Part shown: positions 46,614 through 56,217 of the stretch, piece after piece | Layout: every line of letters begins with the position of its first letter | Position numbering within the stretch: position 1 is the stretch's first letter | Source: Mesostigma viride | Lineage: Eukaryota; Streptophyta; Mesostigmatophyceae; Mesostigmatales; Mesostigmataceae | Assembly (NCBI GenBank): GCA_009746045.1 | Contig: RPFO01001739.1 | Coordinates: 1-64,000, forward strand | Reading direction: 5' to 3' | Length of the DNA stretch: 64,000 nucleotides | The notes under the pieces: generated by a model | Told to the model about the DNA's origin: nothing | The model's input: the letters and a program-made list of their open reading frames with translations, nothing else | Databases searched by the model: none | Made by a program: the position numbers and the translations under genes

Positions 46614-47798
46614 ATGGAGGATGGAGCTATCAACCAACAAGCGGGCTTTATGGGCTTCGGACGGCGCGGCGCTGGGCTGGATGGACGAGATGGACGCGAT
46701 GGACGCGGTGGACGCGATGGACGCGGGGACGGCCAGGCGCTGGGAGACCAGGCTGAGGTGCCAGATAATCAGAGCCAAGGATCGCAGGGCGGGCAGCACG
46801 CGCCAGCCGCAGATCAAGCGGCGCCTAAGCGACCAACGTTGCTGAGGGGTACGCGGTGCTAGGCCAGTTTCAGTCCATCAAGGACAATTGGCAGCCCCGG
46901 GATGCTGAGAGGATGTTAGAGGACATGAACTTGTACACGGAGATATACAACGGTGACAAGCTTCGCATCCTGGCGTCTAGTGCCTACATACGGCAGTCGG
47001 CGAGGCGGCTGTTCAAGTTTGTTCGGGAGCGACACGCGGCGGGGGACACCTGGACGGCGTTTATGACGCGACTCAGGTGTTCCTGAGTGACAAGAGGACC
47101 ATAGATGGGTCCCACCTGAAGCAAGAATACCTGGACTACAAGCCCATCAAGGGGCAACTAGTGGTCCACGCCTTTGAAGACTTCGTCAAGCTGAGGGAGG
47201 ACGCCATGGCCAAGGGCTTCTTCGTCGCAGATCGGATGGCCATGGGCGACTTTCTCAAGTCGCTGCAGCTGGATCCGGTCACCATGGATAATGTGACCAT
47301 CCACATGCGACAGGTCCATGGCTGGGCAGCCATGACGGACCAGTTGTATGAGTGTTTCAGCGGCAAGTACGTGGGGGTAAGCGCCCTCGTCAGAATGATG
47401 AGGAGGCCACTGAACCCACGGTTAAGTCCATGAGGGGATCGGGCCACGGGGGCCCAGCGTCCTCGAGAGGGCCTGAGACCTCTTCAAGGGGTCGAGGAAG
47501 GTCCAGGAGGGGGCGTGACAGAAGGGCTGGACGGGGGACCCCGCCGAAGTCGGGACATCCACAGTCCCAGTTTGACTTCAAGAGGGTGGGTGGTCCTCCC
47601 AAGGCTGGGCCCAGCAGTGGGACCTCACGGGACATCAGTCAGGTGGAATGTTATTTCTGCCAGGGGAAGGGTCACTTCAGGAATGAGTGTCCCTCGTACC
47701 TGAGGCAGGAAGGTCAGAGCAAGCCAGCTCAGGGTGGCAGCAAGGACAAGGCTGGTCCATCCCAGGACAAGGGCAAGGGCAAGGCTGCTGATCATTGA
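46614..47798 (+). pseudogene. E2 Gag (three single-base deletions)
   Basis: Same protein as E1 Gag (capsid-like region, Arg/Gly stretch, knuckle CYFCQGKGHFRNEC). Compared with E1, a base is missing near 46838 (CCAACG for CCGACCG), near 47077 (AGGTGTTCC for AGGTCGTTCC), and near 47377 (GTGGGGGTAAG for GTAGGTGGTAAG). The frame ends at TGA 47796-47798. If these deletions are real, E2 makes no full Gag, although its pol is intact. Confidence 0.8.
47796..47798 (+). promoter_or_regulatory. In-frame TGA between gag and pol; candidate programmed readthrough
   Basis: The end of gag and the start of pol share a frame with only this TGA between them. The next base is C (TGA-CTT), the leakiest context known for UGA. 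In the pol frame there is no ATG until the one within TTESMP at about 47946. The homologous stop in E1 is at 44584-44586 in identical context. Retroviral gag-pol readthrough gives a precedent. Confidence 0.5.
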
Positions 47799-50700
47799 CT
47801 TGAGCCTGCACACATCCCTGAACCCTGGAGGGTGCCCCCAGGGGTGTGTAATGAAGCTGCTAGTGACAGCAGTGAGGGGCAGCCCCATGCTCTAGTGAAA
47901 GAGCCTATTGGACACGATGGGGCAAGCTTGGTTACCACAGAGAGTATGCCAGCTGTAGCTGCAGTGGTTACTCGCCAACGTGCCCGCCATGGCGGTGCTG
48001 AGCCTGAGGTAGGACCTGGTGATGTGGACCCAGGTGGATCTCAGAAGCATTCTGACCGTGCAGGACTGGCACAGGATGGTCAGGATGAGGATAGGGCTGG
48101 AGACAGTCTGACAGGCACGACCCTGGTGCCTCCTGTACATAAGGGATCTGTACATACCTTGAGTGCTAATAATGACAATAAAAGGTTTTCTCTCTTGTAT
48201 GACATTGCCTCAAGGTTGCATACCATGTTTGGCCATGCAGCTCAGTCTTTGCAAGTTGCTAGACGGCTGGGAGGAAGTGAGTTGTACTCCATCTGCCAAC
48301 AGGTTGCTCAAGCTTGCAAGTGCAGGCTAGTTGCTAGAAAGCCCAAGCAGTCTCATGCCAGGACTCCTATTTTGCAGCCAGGCCATGTGCAGGTAGATAT
48401 TCAGAGAATCAGGGGTTTGAAGCTGCTGGTGGCAGTGGACAGATATACCAAGTACAAGACCCTAGAGATCCTGCCTGACATGGAGAAGCCTACATTGATT
48501 GCTGCTCTGAAGTTGACAAGGAGCAGGTACCCTGGGTTGGAGTTGTTGCAGTGTGACATTCAGTTTGAGTGCTGTGAGAACCTGCCAGAGTTTCCAGAGT
48601 TGCTGATTACACCCAGGGAGAGCCACGGCCAGCAAGGGGTGGTGGAGAGAGCCATCCAAGAGATCAAGACTGTGCTGCTGGTGGAGAGGATTCCAAGGAC
48701 GTCATCTGCCATTGTGACATCTGCATGGCTACGTTCTGTGGAGGACAGGCTGAACCTGAGGACTCCCATGTTCTTTGGTGACATTGCCATCAATCCTCTT
48801 ATGCTGCATACCAGGATGCTGCCAGCTGATGCTGAGCAGGCATGGAAGGAGAAGCTAGAGGCCAAGTTCCTCAAGCTGAGGCAGAAAGACAAGGGCTGGA
48901 GTGTCCTAGAACCTAACGTTGGACAACAGGTTGTTGTGTGGAAGGAACCAAGCTTTCCAGGGAAACGTGGCAGCTGGCATGATGGGGTGGTGACCCGAGT
49001 AGAAGCCGCTGGCCATAAGTGCTGGGTGGCCATTGATGGCTCCCAAGCAGTGCACCGTCTGTCCTGGTCAAAGATCCGTCCCCGGGGAGGTAATCAAGGA
49101 GACCTCTTCCAGGTGCCCGCTGGTGTACAAGGCGGGGGTGACGTGGAGCTTCCTGATCAGGGTGCTACAGCTGTATCGAGCCCTCAGGGTGACCCTGGCC
49201 CGGCCCCTGGGGTACCTTCACATACGGTGGTTGGGCAAGCAGGCGGACAGGCTGCACCTCCGGAACGGCCCGACACCAGGCCTAGGGGTGTGCGTCTATC
49301 AGATATTGTACAGGCTTTGCAAAGAGCCAAGAAGGAGCCTAAGGTGTCCAAGCTTGTCCAGTTGGATGAACCTGAGGTAGCTGCCATGGAGATAGATACC
49401 AATGCACAGGTTTCTGTCATGGGACCTCAGCATACAGGAGAACTGCTGGTCGGAGAACCAAGTTGCCCCTGGGTGTCTGATTTCAGTGGTAGGACGCATC
49501 TAAGGGTGTTGGGAGAGGTTACTGCCCCTGTCATGGGTGTGGATGTGACCTTCCTTGTCCTAGAGGACTATGATGGCCCTGTGATTTTGGGTCAGAATTT
49601 TCTGGGCAATCCTGGGATTTCTATCAGAGCTACAGCTCTGAGAAGAGATGGCTGGGGGATGATTCCCCTAGAAAATTTCAGGACAACATTTCCAGTCAGG
49701 TGCAGGGCCAAGCCGGTCAAGGGTGTAAAATGGGATGAAGGGGAGGTGCCCCCAGCGGCCAGTTTGGTGATTCCAGCTGTGTTGCACCCCAGCAGTATTG
49801 GCATAACTCACAGGAGCCTTGCTGCACACTCTCCTTTGACATATGACCAGCTGGTCCAAGAGATGAGCTCGCCTACTTTGTTTGAGGCTTGGAAGCTCGC
49901 CTTCTCCAAGGCATTGGAGGAGTGGTTGCAGTTTGAGTGTGCTGCACCAACAGACAGACGTCCCCCAGCATCAAGGAAGCTTGCTTTGAGATTTGTGCTG
50001 AAGAGGAAGGTTGTGGATGAGGTATCAGTGCCCCATGTCAGGCCTGTCCTGAATGAGTATCACGGCACGGGGAGTCTGCCAGGAGAGGAGCTATACACGC
50101 CAGGGATGCTACACGACACATGGAGAATTTTGCTATGTCTCTACGTGGGGTTGCTGAACAGGGGAGCAGCTATGTCATCAGTGCTGCTGGACTTCAAGAG
50201 GGCATTTTTAAAATCTGATCCAGAAGTGGCCAGGAGGGTGTGGAAGCAGGATGAGCCTTACTGTGTTGAGGTGCCTGCCATCTGGAAGCTGGAGCTGCAT
50301 CAACAATTCCTGGTTATTCTGAAGGGCCTGGAAGGACTCAGGTCGAGCCCAATCATCTGGAGACTCACGCTGCAGGAAGCTCTGATCAGTGAGTGTGGCT
50401 TGAGAGTGTCTTCAGTTGATCCCTGTTTGCTGCTGGCCCAATGGGAGGGTCTGCCAGTGTATGCTAGTTTGCATGGAGATGATCTGCATTTGCTAGCCCC
50501 CACGACCTGGCTGAAGAAGTTTATTCCTGTCATCAGTGGCAAGTTTTCACTGGGCAAGGAGCTGTGGCAGGAGCCCAACAAGCCTGTAGTGTTCTGTGGA
50601 ATGCAGGCTACCCTGTTCAGGAGGGACGGGGAGTGGAGTATCAGGCTTCAGGCTGGAGGAGATTATAAACAGACCATTGTGAAGGCCTTGCCAGAGAAGA

Positions 50701-51389
50701 TCACCCAGGCTGCAGGACCTGAGTTGAGAGGCATGTGGGCCTGGTTTGCCAGCATCTGTGGTCCGTCTTTGATGGTCCATAGCAGAATGCCTGATGAGGT
50801 GCTTGAGGATGAGAAGCCTCGAGTCATAGCCCGGTTGGTGGAGAGTACCCCTGATCTGATTTTGTCTGGGATTGACTTTGCCCAGCCTATCACCTTGGAG
50901 ATCTTTGTTGACAGTTCCATGGATGCTCGCCAGGTTACCAAGGTCAGGGGGAGATCTGCTGCTCTGTTTGCTTTTTATCAGAGCAGGGCAAGTTTGTTCA
51001 GCTGGTACAGCAGACTGCAGAAGAGGGTCTGTATCAGTTCAGATGTGGCAGAATGCAGGGCCATATGCGAGGGGATCCAGTCCAGCCTGTACATAAAGGA
51101 GTTAATGCTGGAGCTGGCTTCAGTTACCCCTTGGACCTTGCAGATGGAGACGTTGTTGCTAACAGACAGCATGGGTATGGTCCAGTTTGTTCACAAGCAG
51201 CTGGCCAGGAGCCGGGACCTGGATTATTTGTTGCTGAAGGAGTTGGCCAGTTTGGTTGACTTGAAGCATATCCCTGGCGAGGAGAACCCTGCTGATGCAT
51301 TGACAAAGCTGCCACACAAGGCCCCAGCCCAGTACAATGTACTGAGGAAGCTCATGAATGCTGACTGTCAAGTCGGTCTATCTGTCTAA
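47799..51389 (+). CDS. E2 Pol: integrase, retropepsin-like, RT, RNase H
   Basis: Intact frame; residues counted from codon 47832. Integrase zinc domain: H130, H135 (LHTMFGH), then CQQVAQACKC. Core Asp189 (VQVDI), Asp242 (LLQCDI), Glu272 (HGQQGVVERAI). Integrase C-terminal segment about 355-417 (PSFPGKRGSWHDG). Retropepsin-like domain about 505-600 with IDTNAQVSV (Asp522) and VILGQNFL (584-591). RT about 680-890 with LLDFKRAFL (Asp787) and YASLHGDDL (Asp883, Asp884). RNase H about 1020-1160 with Asp1027, Glu1074, Asp1112 and NPADALTKL (Asp1155). The RT/RNase H are copia-type, but the protease lies after integrase. The polyprotein would be cleaved into enzymes that copy and integrate the element. 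Probably expressed by readthrough of the gag stop. Confidence 0.9.
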   Translation, partial: LEPAHIPEPWRVPPGVCNEAASDSSEGQPHALVKEPIGHDGASLVTTESMPAVAAVVTRQRARHGGAEPEVGPGDVDPGGSQKHSDRAGLAQDGQDEDRAGDSLTGTTLVPPVHKGSVHTLSANNDNKRFSLLYDIASRLHTMFGHAAQSLQVARRLGGSELYSICQQVAQACKCRLVARKPKQSHARTPILQPGHVQVDIQRIRGLKLLVAVDRYTKYKTLEILPDMEKPTLIAALKLTRSRYPGLELLQCDIQFECCENLPEFPELLITPRESHGQQGVVERAIQEIKTVLLVERIPRTSSAIVTSAWLRSVEDRLNLRTPMFFGDIAINPLMLHTRMLPADAEQAWKEKLEAKFLKLRQKDKGWSVLEPNVGQQVVVWKEPSFPGKRGSWHDGVVTRVEAAGHKCWVAIDGSQAVHRLSWSKIRPRGGNQGDLFQVPAGVQGGGDVELPDQGATAVSSPQGDPGPAPGVPSHTVVGQAGGQAAPPERPDTRPRGVRLSDIVQALQRAKKEPKVSKLVQLDEPEVAAMEIDTNAQVSVMGPQHTGELLVGEPSCPWVSDFSGRTHLRVLGEVTAPVMGVDVTFLVLEDYDGPVILGQNFLGNPGISIRATALRRDGWGMIPLENFRTTFPVRCRAKPVKGVKWDEGEVPPAASLVIPAVLHPSSIGITHRSLAAHSPLTYDQLVQEMSSPTLFEAWKLAFSKALEEWLQFECAAPTDRRPPASRKLALRFVLKRKVVDEVSVPHVRPVLNEYHGTGSLPGEELYTPGMLHDTWRILLCLYVGLLNRGAAMSSVLLDFKRAFLKSDPEVARRVWKQDEPYCVEVPAIWKLELHQQFLVILKGLEGLRSSPIIWRLTLQEALISECGLRVSSVDPCLLLAQWEGLPVYASLHGDDLHLLAPTTWLKKFIPVISGKFSLGKELWQEPNKPVVFCGMQATLFRRDGEWSIRLQAGGDYKQTIVKALPEKITQAAGPELRGMWAWFASICGPSLMVHSRMPDEVLEDEKPRVIARLVESTPDLILSGIDFAQPITLEIFVDSSMDARQVTKVRGRSAALFAFYQSRASLFSWYSRLQKRVCISSDVAECRAICEGIQSSLYIKELMLELASVTPWTLQMETLLLTDSMGMVQFVHKQLARSRDLDYLLLKELASLVDLKHIPGEENPADALTKLPHKAPAQYNVLRKLMNADCQVGLSV

Positions 51390-52137
51390 AAGCTGAGAGC
51401 TGGGTGCTTAAGTCTCTGGATATCAGGCTGGGAGCTTGATTGTACATAATCCTGAGCACACCTTGAGGGGTGAGACATGTCTCTGGTGTGGGAATGTCTG
51501 ACATTGTCTCTGATGGAGAGATGTCTATCTGGGGTTTTCATCTCAGTCTGAGGTTTCCCCAGATCTGTGGTTTGTGGGCGGGGTTCGATTCCCTGGTGCC
51601 GTCTTAAGGCGGAGTTTCACGGACTGGCTGACCCATCCACCATGCTGGTGAGGTGGCGACAGGTCCCCTGATTTTCCACGGTTGGAACGAGTATGGGAGC
51701 TTGTGTTTTGCATGTGCTTCGCGTAGATGTTGTGTCTGGTTCGATAAGGGGCAGCAGACCGGCGCCGACTCCCGTCTGGGGGTCAGCAATGTTTTCTGAT
51801 GAGCTGTTGTGGGTGATCTGTGGGGTTTCGCCTAAGGTCCTGAAGGTTGTACATACTTCTCAAGTTCTTAGCTGAACACCTATGGGCTGCCACAGTTGGC
51901 CAACCTCTTGTACATGGGTAACACAACGAGCCTCCCGTGAAGGGATAGGGACTCATTGTAATTTGTTTGTGCTCCTGAGCCAGTATGGGTGCTATGTACA
52001 TATAATAAGGAATCCAAGCTGACTGTCATGCCCAGCGGGTTGTGACTTGTAGTCTGGGGAGGATATCCAGTACCCATTGTGTGTGTTTGTATGTAGACTT
52101 GTGTGAGCTGCTACAGCTCAAGAAAAGAAAGGATTGG
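51390..52137 (+). other. E2 3' UTR and polypurine tract
   Basis: 748 bp without a frame. Contains a B-box-like GGTTCGATTCC (51584-51594) and ends with the purine-rich AGAAAAGAAAGGATTGG (52121-52137), the likely plus-strand primer, directly before the LTR. The E1 copy (56218-56964) is nearly identical. Confidence 0.75.
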
Positions 52138-52836
52138 AGTTAACGCCAAGCGCATTGGCGTGATCCTGATTCGGCATATCTCTGCGATTCCAGCGGCACC
52201 GGAACGAGTTCATTCCGACAAGTATCAAGAAAGTTATGGCGTTCCGACTTCCCGGTCGCGCGCGAGCGCGAGCCGGCTGTTCTTCTAAGTCGGACGTGAA
52301 TATTTGCCGACGACATATGGGGTCGACAGTAATTCCTGGGCTGACAGGAATTAGGTGCTGTACCTACGACGGTATTGGATTAATACGTCGTACGCAGGAA
52401 ATAGGAACCTTAACCTGTGGTCTGTTGGTACCGCAGGCTTAGTCCTGGACTTCTAGGTGCAGATGCAATAATCACTGTGGTGACTGTACTCTGTGGTCAC
52501 TGTGCCTGTATGGCAGACCTACTGTATAGGAACTGGGCGCTGTACAGGTAGTGAATACTGTACCGGGGGTGTTATTACTGAGCAGGCCTCCTAGGCTGCT
52601 CAGGACTAGCAAGCACAGTGCACAAGTATATAAACAATAGGCCAGTGCCAAATGGGCATCTCTTGCGAGCCCGCCTCACGTGTTGTGCCTTGACTTGGCA
52701 AGCGCGTGTACAAGCCTCAAGTGTGTGAGCGCTGTAAACATTATCCGATTTAACAAAGCTCCGTTTCCAACCATATTCACACATTGCTGCATTGCAACCA
52801 TATCCTTCACATTGCGTGTGCGAAGAAAGTTTAACT
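52138..52836 (+). repeat. E2 3' LTR
   Basis: 699 bp, AGTTAACGCC ... GTTTAACT. Differs from the 5' LTR by an added T in the last bases and by GAGCGCGAG versus GAGCGAGAG. TATATAA at 52627-52633; transcription from here would run into E1 pol. Confidence 0.92.
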
Positions 52837-55800
52837 GTAGGACCTGGTGATGTGGACCCAGGTGGATCTCAGAAGCATTCTGACCGTGCAGGACTGGCAC
52901 AGGATGGTCAGGATGAGGATAGGGCTGGAGACAGTCTGACAGGCACGACCCTGGTGCCTCCTGTACATAAGGGATCTGTACATACCTTGAGTGCTAATAA
53001 TGACAATAAAAGGTTTTCTCTCTTGTATGACATTGCCTCAAGGTTGCATACCATGTTTGGCCATGCAGCTCAGTCTTTGCAAGTTGCTAGACGGCTGGGA
53101 GGAAGTGAGTTGTACTCCATCTGCCAACAGGTTGCTCAAGCTTGCAAGTGCAGGCTAGTTGCTAGAAAGCCCAAGCAGTCTCATGCCAGGACTCCTATTT
53201 TGCAGCCAGGCCATGTGCAGGTAGATATTCAGAGAATCAGGGGTTTGAAGCTGCTGGTGGCAGTGGACAGATATACCAAGTACAAGACCCTAGAGATCCT
53301 GCCTGACATGGAGAAGCCTACATTGATTGCTGCTCTGAAGTTGACAAGGAGCAGGTACCCTGGGTTGGAGTTGTTGCAGTGTGACATTCAGTTTGAGTGC
53401 TGTGAGAACCTGCCAGAGTTTCCAGAGTTGCTGATTACACCCAGGGAGAGCCACGGCCAGCAAGGGGTGGTGGAGAGAGCCATCCAAGAGATCAAGACTG
53501 TGCTGCTGGTGGAGAGGATTCCAAGGACGTCATCTGCCATTGTGACATCTGCATGGCTACGTTCTGTGGAGGATAGGCTGAACCTGAGGACTCCCATGTT
53601 CTTTGGTGACATTGCCATCAATCCTCTTATGCTGCATACCAGGATGCTGCCAGCTGATGCTGAGCAGGCATGGAAGGAGAAGCTAGAGGCCAAGTTCCTC
53701 AAGCTGAGGCAGAAAGACAAGGGCTGGAGTGTCCTAGAACCTAACGTTGGACAACAGGTTGTTGTGTGGAAGGAACCAAGCTTTCCAGGGAAACGTGGCA
53801 GCTGGCATGATGGGGTGGTGACCCGAGTAGAAGCCGCTGGCCATAAGTGCTGGGTGGCCATTGATGGCTCCCAAGCAGTGCACCGTCTGTCCTGGTCAAA
53901 GATCCGTCCCCGGGGAGGTAATCAAGGAGACCTCTTCCAGGTGCCCGCTGGTGTACAAGGCGGGGGTGACGTGGAGCTTCCTGATCAGGGTGCTACAGCT
54001 GTATCGAGCCCTCAGGGTGACCCTGGCCCGGCCCCTGGGGTACCTTCACATACGGTGGTTGGGCAAGCAGGCGGACAGGCTGCACCTCCGGAACGGCCCG
54101 ACACCAGGCCTAGGGGTGTGCGTCTATCAGATATTGTACAGGCTTTGCAAAGAGCCAAGAAGGAGCCTAAGGTGTCCAAGCTTGTCCAGTTGGATGAACC
54201 TGAGGTAGCTGCCATGGAGATAGATACCAATGCACAGGTTTCTGTCATGGGACCTCAGCATACAGGAGAACTGCTGGTCGGAGAACCAAGTTGCCCCTGG
54301 GTGTCTGATTTCAGTGGTAGGACGCATCTAAGGGTGTTGGGAGAGGTTACTGCCCCTGTCATGGGTGTGGATGTGACCTTCCTTGTCCTAGAGGACTATG
54401 ATGGCCCTGTGATTTTGGGTCAGAATTTTCTGGGCAATCCTGGGATTTCTATCAGAGCTACAGCTCTGAGAAGAGATGGCTGGGGGATGATTCCCCTAGA
54501 AAATTTCAGGACAACATTTCCAGTCAGGTGCAGGGCCAAGCCGGTCAAGGGTGTAAAATGGGATGAAGGGGAGGTGCCCCCAGCAGCCAGTTTGGTGATT
54601 CCAGCTGTGTTGCACCCCAGCAGTATTGGCATAACTCACAGGAGCCTTGCTGCACACTCTCCTTTGACATATGACCAGCTGGTCCAAGAGATGAGCTCGC
54701 CTACTTTGTTTGAGGCTTGGAAGCTCGCCTTCTCCAAGGCATTGGAGGAGTGGTTGCAGTTTGAGTGTGCTGCACCAACAGACAGACGTCCCCCAGCATC
54801 AAGGAAGCTTGCTTTGAGATTTGTGCTGAAGAGGAAGGTTGTGGATGAGGTATCAGTGCCCCATGTCAGGCCTGTCCTGAATGAGTATCACGGCACGGGG
54901 AGTCTGCCAGGAGAGGAGCTGTACACGCCAGGGATGCTACACGACACATGGAGAATTTTGCTATGTCTCTACGTGGGGTTGCTGAACAGGGGAGCAGCTA
55001 TGTCATCAGTGCTGCTGGACTTCAAGAGGGCATTTTTAAAATCTGATCCAGAAGTGGCCAGGAGGGTGTGGAAGCAGGATGAGCCTTACTGTGTTGAGGT
55101 GCCTGCCATCTGGAAGCTGGAGCTGCATCAACAATTCCTGGTTATTCTGAAGGGCCTGGAAGGACTCAGGTCGAGCCCAATCATCTGGAGACTCACGCTG
55201 CAGGAAGCTCTGATCAGTGAGTGTGGCTTGAGAGTGTCTTCAGTTGATCCCTGTTTGCTGCTGGCCCAATGGGAGGGTCTGCCAGTGTATGCTAGTTTGC
55301 ATGGAGATGATCTGCATTTGCTAGCCCCCACGACCTGGCTGAAGAAGTTTATTCCTGTCATCAGTGGCAAGTTTTCACTGGGCAAGGAGCTGTGGCAGGA
55401 GCCCAACAAGCCTGTAGTGTTCTGTGGAATGCAGGCTACCCTGTTCAGGAGGGACGGGGAGTGGAGTATCAGGCTTCAGGCTGGAGGAGATTATAAACAG
55501 ACCATTGTGAAGGCCTTGCCAGAGAAGATCACCCAGGCTGCAGGACCTGAGTTGAGAGGCATGTGGGCCTGGTTTGCCAGCATCTGTGGTCCGTCTTTGA
55601 TGGTCCATAGCAGAATGCCTGATGAGGTGCTTGAGGATGAGAAGCCTCGAGTCATAGCCCGGTTGGTGGAGAGTACCCCTGATCTGATTTTGTCTGGGAT
55701 TGACTTTGCCCAGCCTATCACCTTGGAGATCTTTGTTGACAGTTCCATGGATGCTCGCCAGGTTACCAAGGTCAGGGGGAGATCTGCTGCTCTGTTTGCT

Positions 55801-56217
55801 TTTTATCAGAGCAGGGCAAGTTTGTTCAGCTGGTACAGCAGACTGCAGAAGAGGGTCTGTATCAGTTCAGATGTGGCAGAATGCAGGGCCATATGCGAGG
55901 GGATCCAGTCCAGCCTGTACATAAAGGAGTTAATGCTGGAGCTGGCTTCAGTTACCCCTTGGACCTTGCAGATGGAGACGTTGTTGCTAACAGACAGCAT
56001 GGGTATGGTCCAGTTTGTTCACAAGCAGCTGGCCAGAAGCCGGGACCTGGATTATTTGTTGCTGAAGGAGTTGGCCAGTTTGGTTGACTTGAAGCATATC
56101 CCTGGCGAGGAGAACCCTGCTGATGCATTGACAAAGCTGCCACACAAGGCCCCAGCCCAGTACAATGTACTGAGGAAGCTCATGAATGCTGACTGTCAAG
56201 TCGGTCTATCTGTCTAA
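52837..56217 (+). CDS. E1 Pol (5' end displaced by E2)
   Basis: Frame resumes at the GTAGG duplication and is open for 1,127 codons to TAA. All domains match E2 Pol: zinc domain and integrase core, IDTNAQVSV retropepsin-like segment, LLDFKRAFL and LHGDDL of RT, NPADALTKL of RNase H. Only a handful of substitutions from E2 are noticed over 3.4 kb (for example near 53573, 54584, 54921 and 56037). The frame is also open backwards into the E2 3' LTR to 52792, so an LTR-initiated transcript could in principle translate it from an ATG in the LTR. Its own leader is left at 44587-44801. Confidence 0.9.
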   Translation, partial: VGPGDVDPGGSQKHSDRAGLAQDGQDEDRAGDSLTGTTLVPPVHKGSVHTLSANNDNKRFSLLYDIASRLHTMFGHAAQSLQVARRLGGSELYSICQQVAQACKCRLVARKPKQSHARTPILQPGHVQVDIQRIRGLKLLVAVDRYTKYKTLEILPDMEKPTLIAALKLTRSRYPGLELLQCDIQFECCENLPEFPELLITPRESHGQQGVVERAIQEIKTVLLVERIPRTSSAIVTSAWLRSVEDRLNLRTPMFFGDIAINPLMLHTRMLPADAEQAWKEKLEAKFLKLRQKDKGWSVLEPNVGQQVVVWKEPSFPGKRGSWHDGVVTRVEAAGHKCWVAIDGSQAVHRLSWSKIRPRGGNQGDLFQVPAGVQGGGDVELPDQGATAVSSPQGDPGPAPGVPSHTVVGQAGGQAAPPERPDTRPRGVRLSDIVQALQRAKKEPKVSKLVQLDEPEVAAMEIDTNAQVSVMGPQHTGELLVGEPSCPWVSDFSGRTHLRVLGEVTAPVMGVDVTFLVLEDYDGPVILGQNFLGNPGISIRATALRRDGWGMIPLENFRTTFPVRCRAKPVKGVKWDEGEVPPAASLVIPAVLHPSSIGITHRSLAAHSPLTYDQLVQEMSSPTLFEAWKLAFSKALEEWLQFECAAPTDRRPPASRKLALRFVLKRKVVDEVSVPHVRPVLNEYHGTGSLPGEELYTPGMLHDTWRILLCLYVGLLNRGAAMSSVLLDFKRAFLKSDPEVARRVWKQDEPYCVEVPAIWKLELHQQFLVILKGLEGLRSSPIIWRLTLQEALISECGLRVSSVDPCLLLAQWEGLPVYASLHGDDLHLLAPTTWLKKFIPVISGKFSLGKELWQEPNKPVVFCGMQATLFRRDGEWSIRLQAGGDYKQTIVKALPEKITQAAGPELRGMWAWFASICGPSLMVHSRMPDEVLEDEKPRVIARLVESTPDLILSGIDFAQPITLEIFVDSSMDARQVTKVRGRSAALFAFYQSRASLFSWYSRLQKRVCISSDVAECRAICEGIQSSLYIKELMLELASVTPWTLQMETLLLTDSMGMVQFVHKQLARSRDLDYLLLKELASLVDLKHIPGEENPADALTKLPHKAPAQYNVLRKLMNADCQVGLSV

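Larger units (their letters stand above)
44802..52836 (+). mobile_element. LTR retrotransposon E2 (complete, nested in E1)
   Basis: 8,035 bp, LTRs 44802-45499 and 52138-52836, 5-bp target duplication GTAGG (44797-44801, 52837-52841), inserted into the start of E1 pol. The LTRs differ at only two noticed positions, so the insertion is young. Order: LTR, ORF-A, gag (three one-base deletions), TGA, pol, 750-bp 3' UTR, purine tract, LTR. Confidence 0.93.

Noticed and set aside
52792-52836. Start of E1 Pol within the E2 LTR as a true fused gene
   Set aside because: The frame is open into the LTR only because of the insertion; the original E1 pol leader is at 44587-44801.
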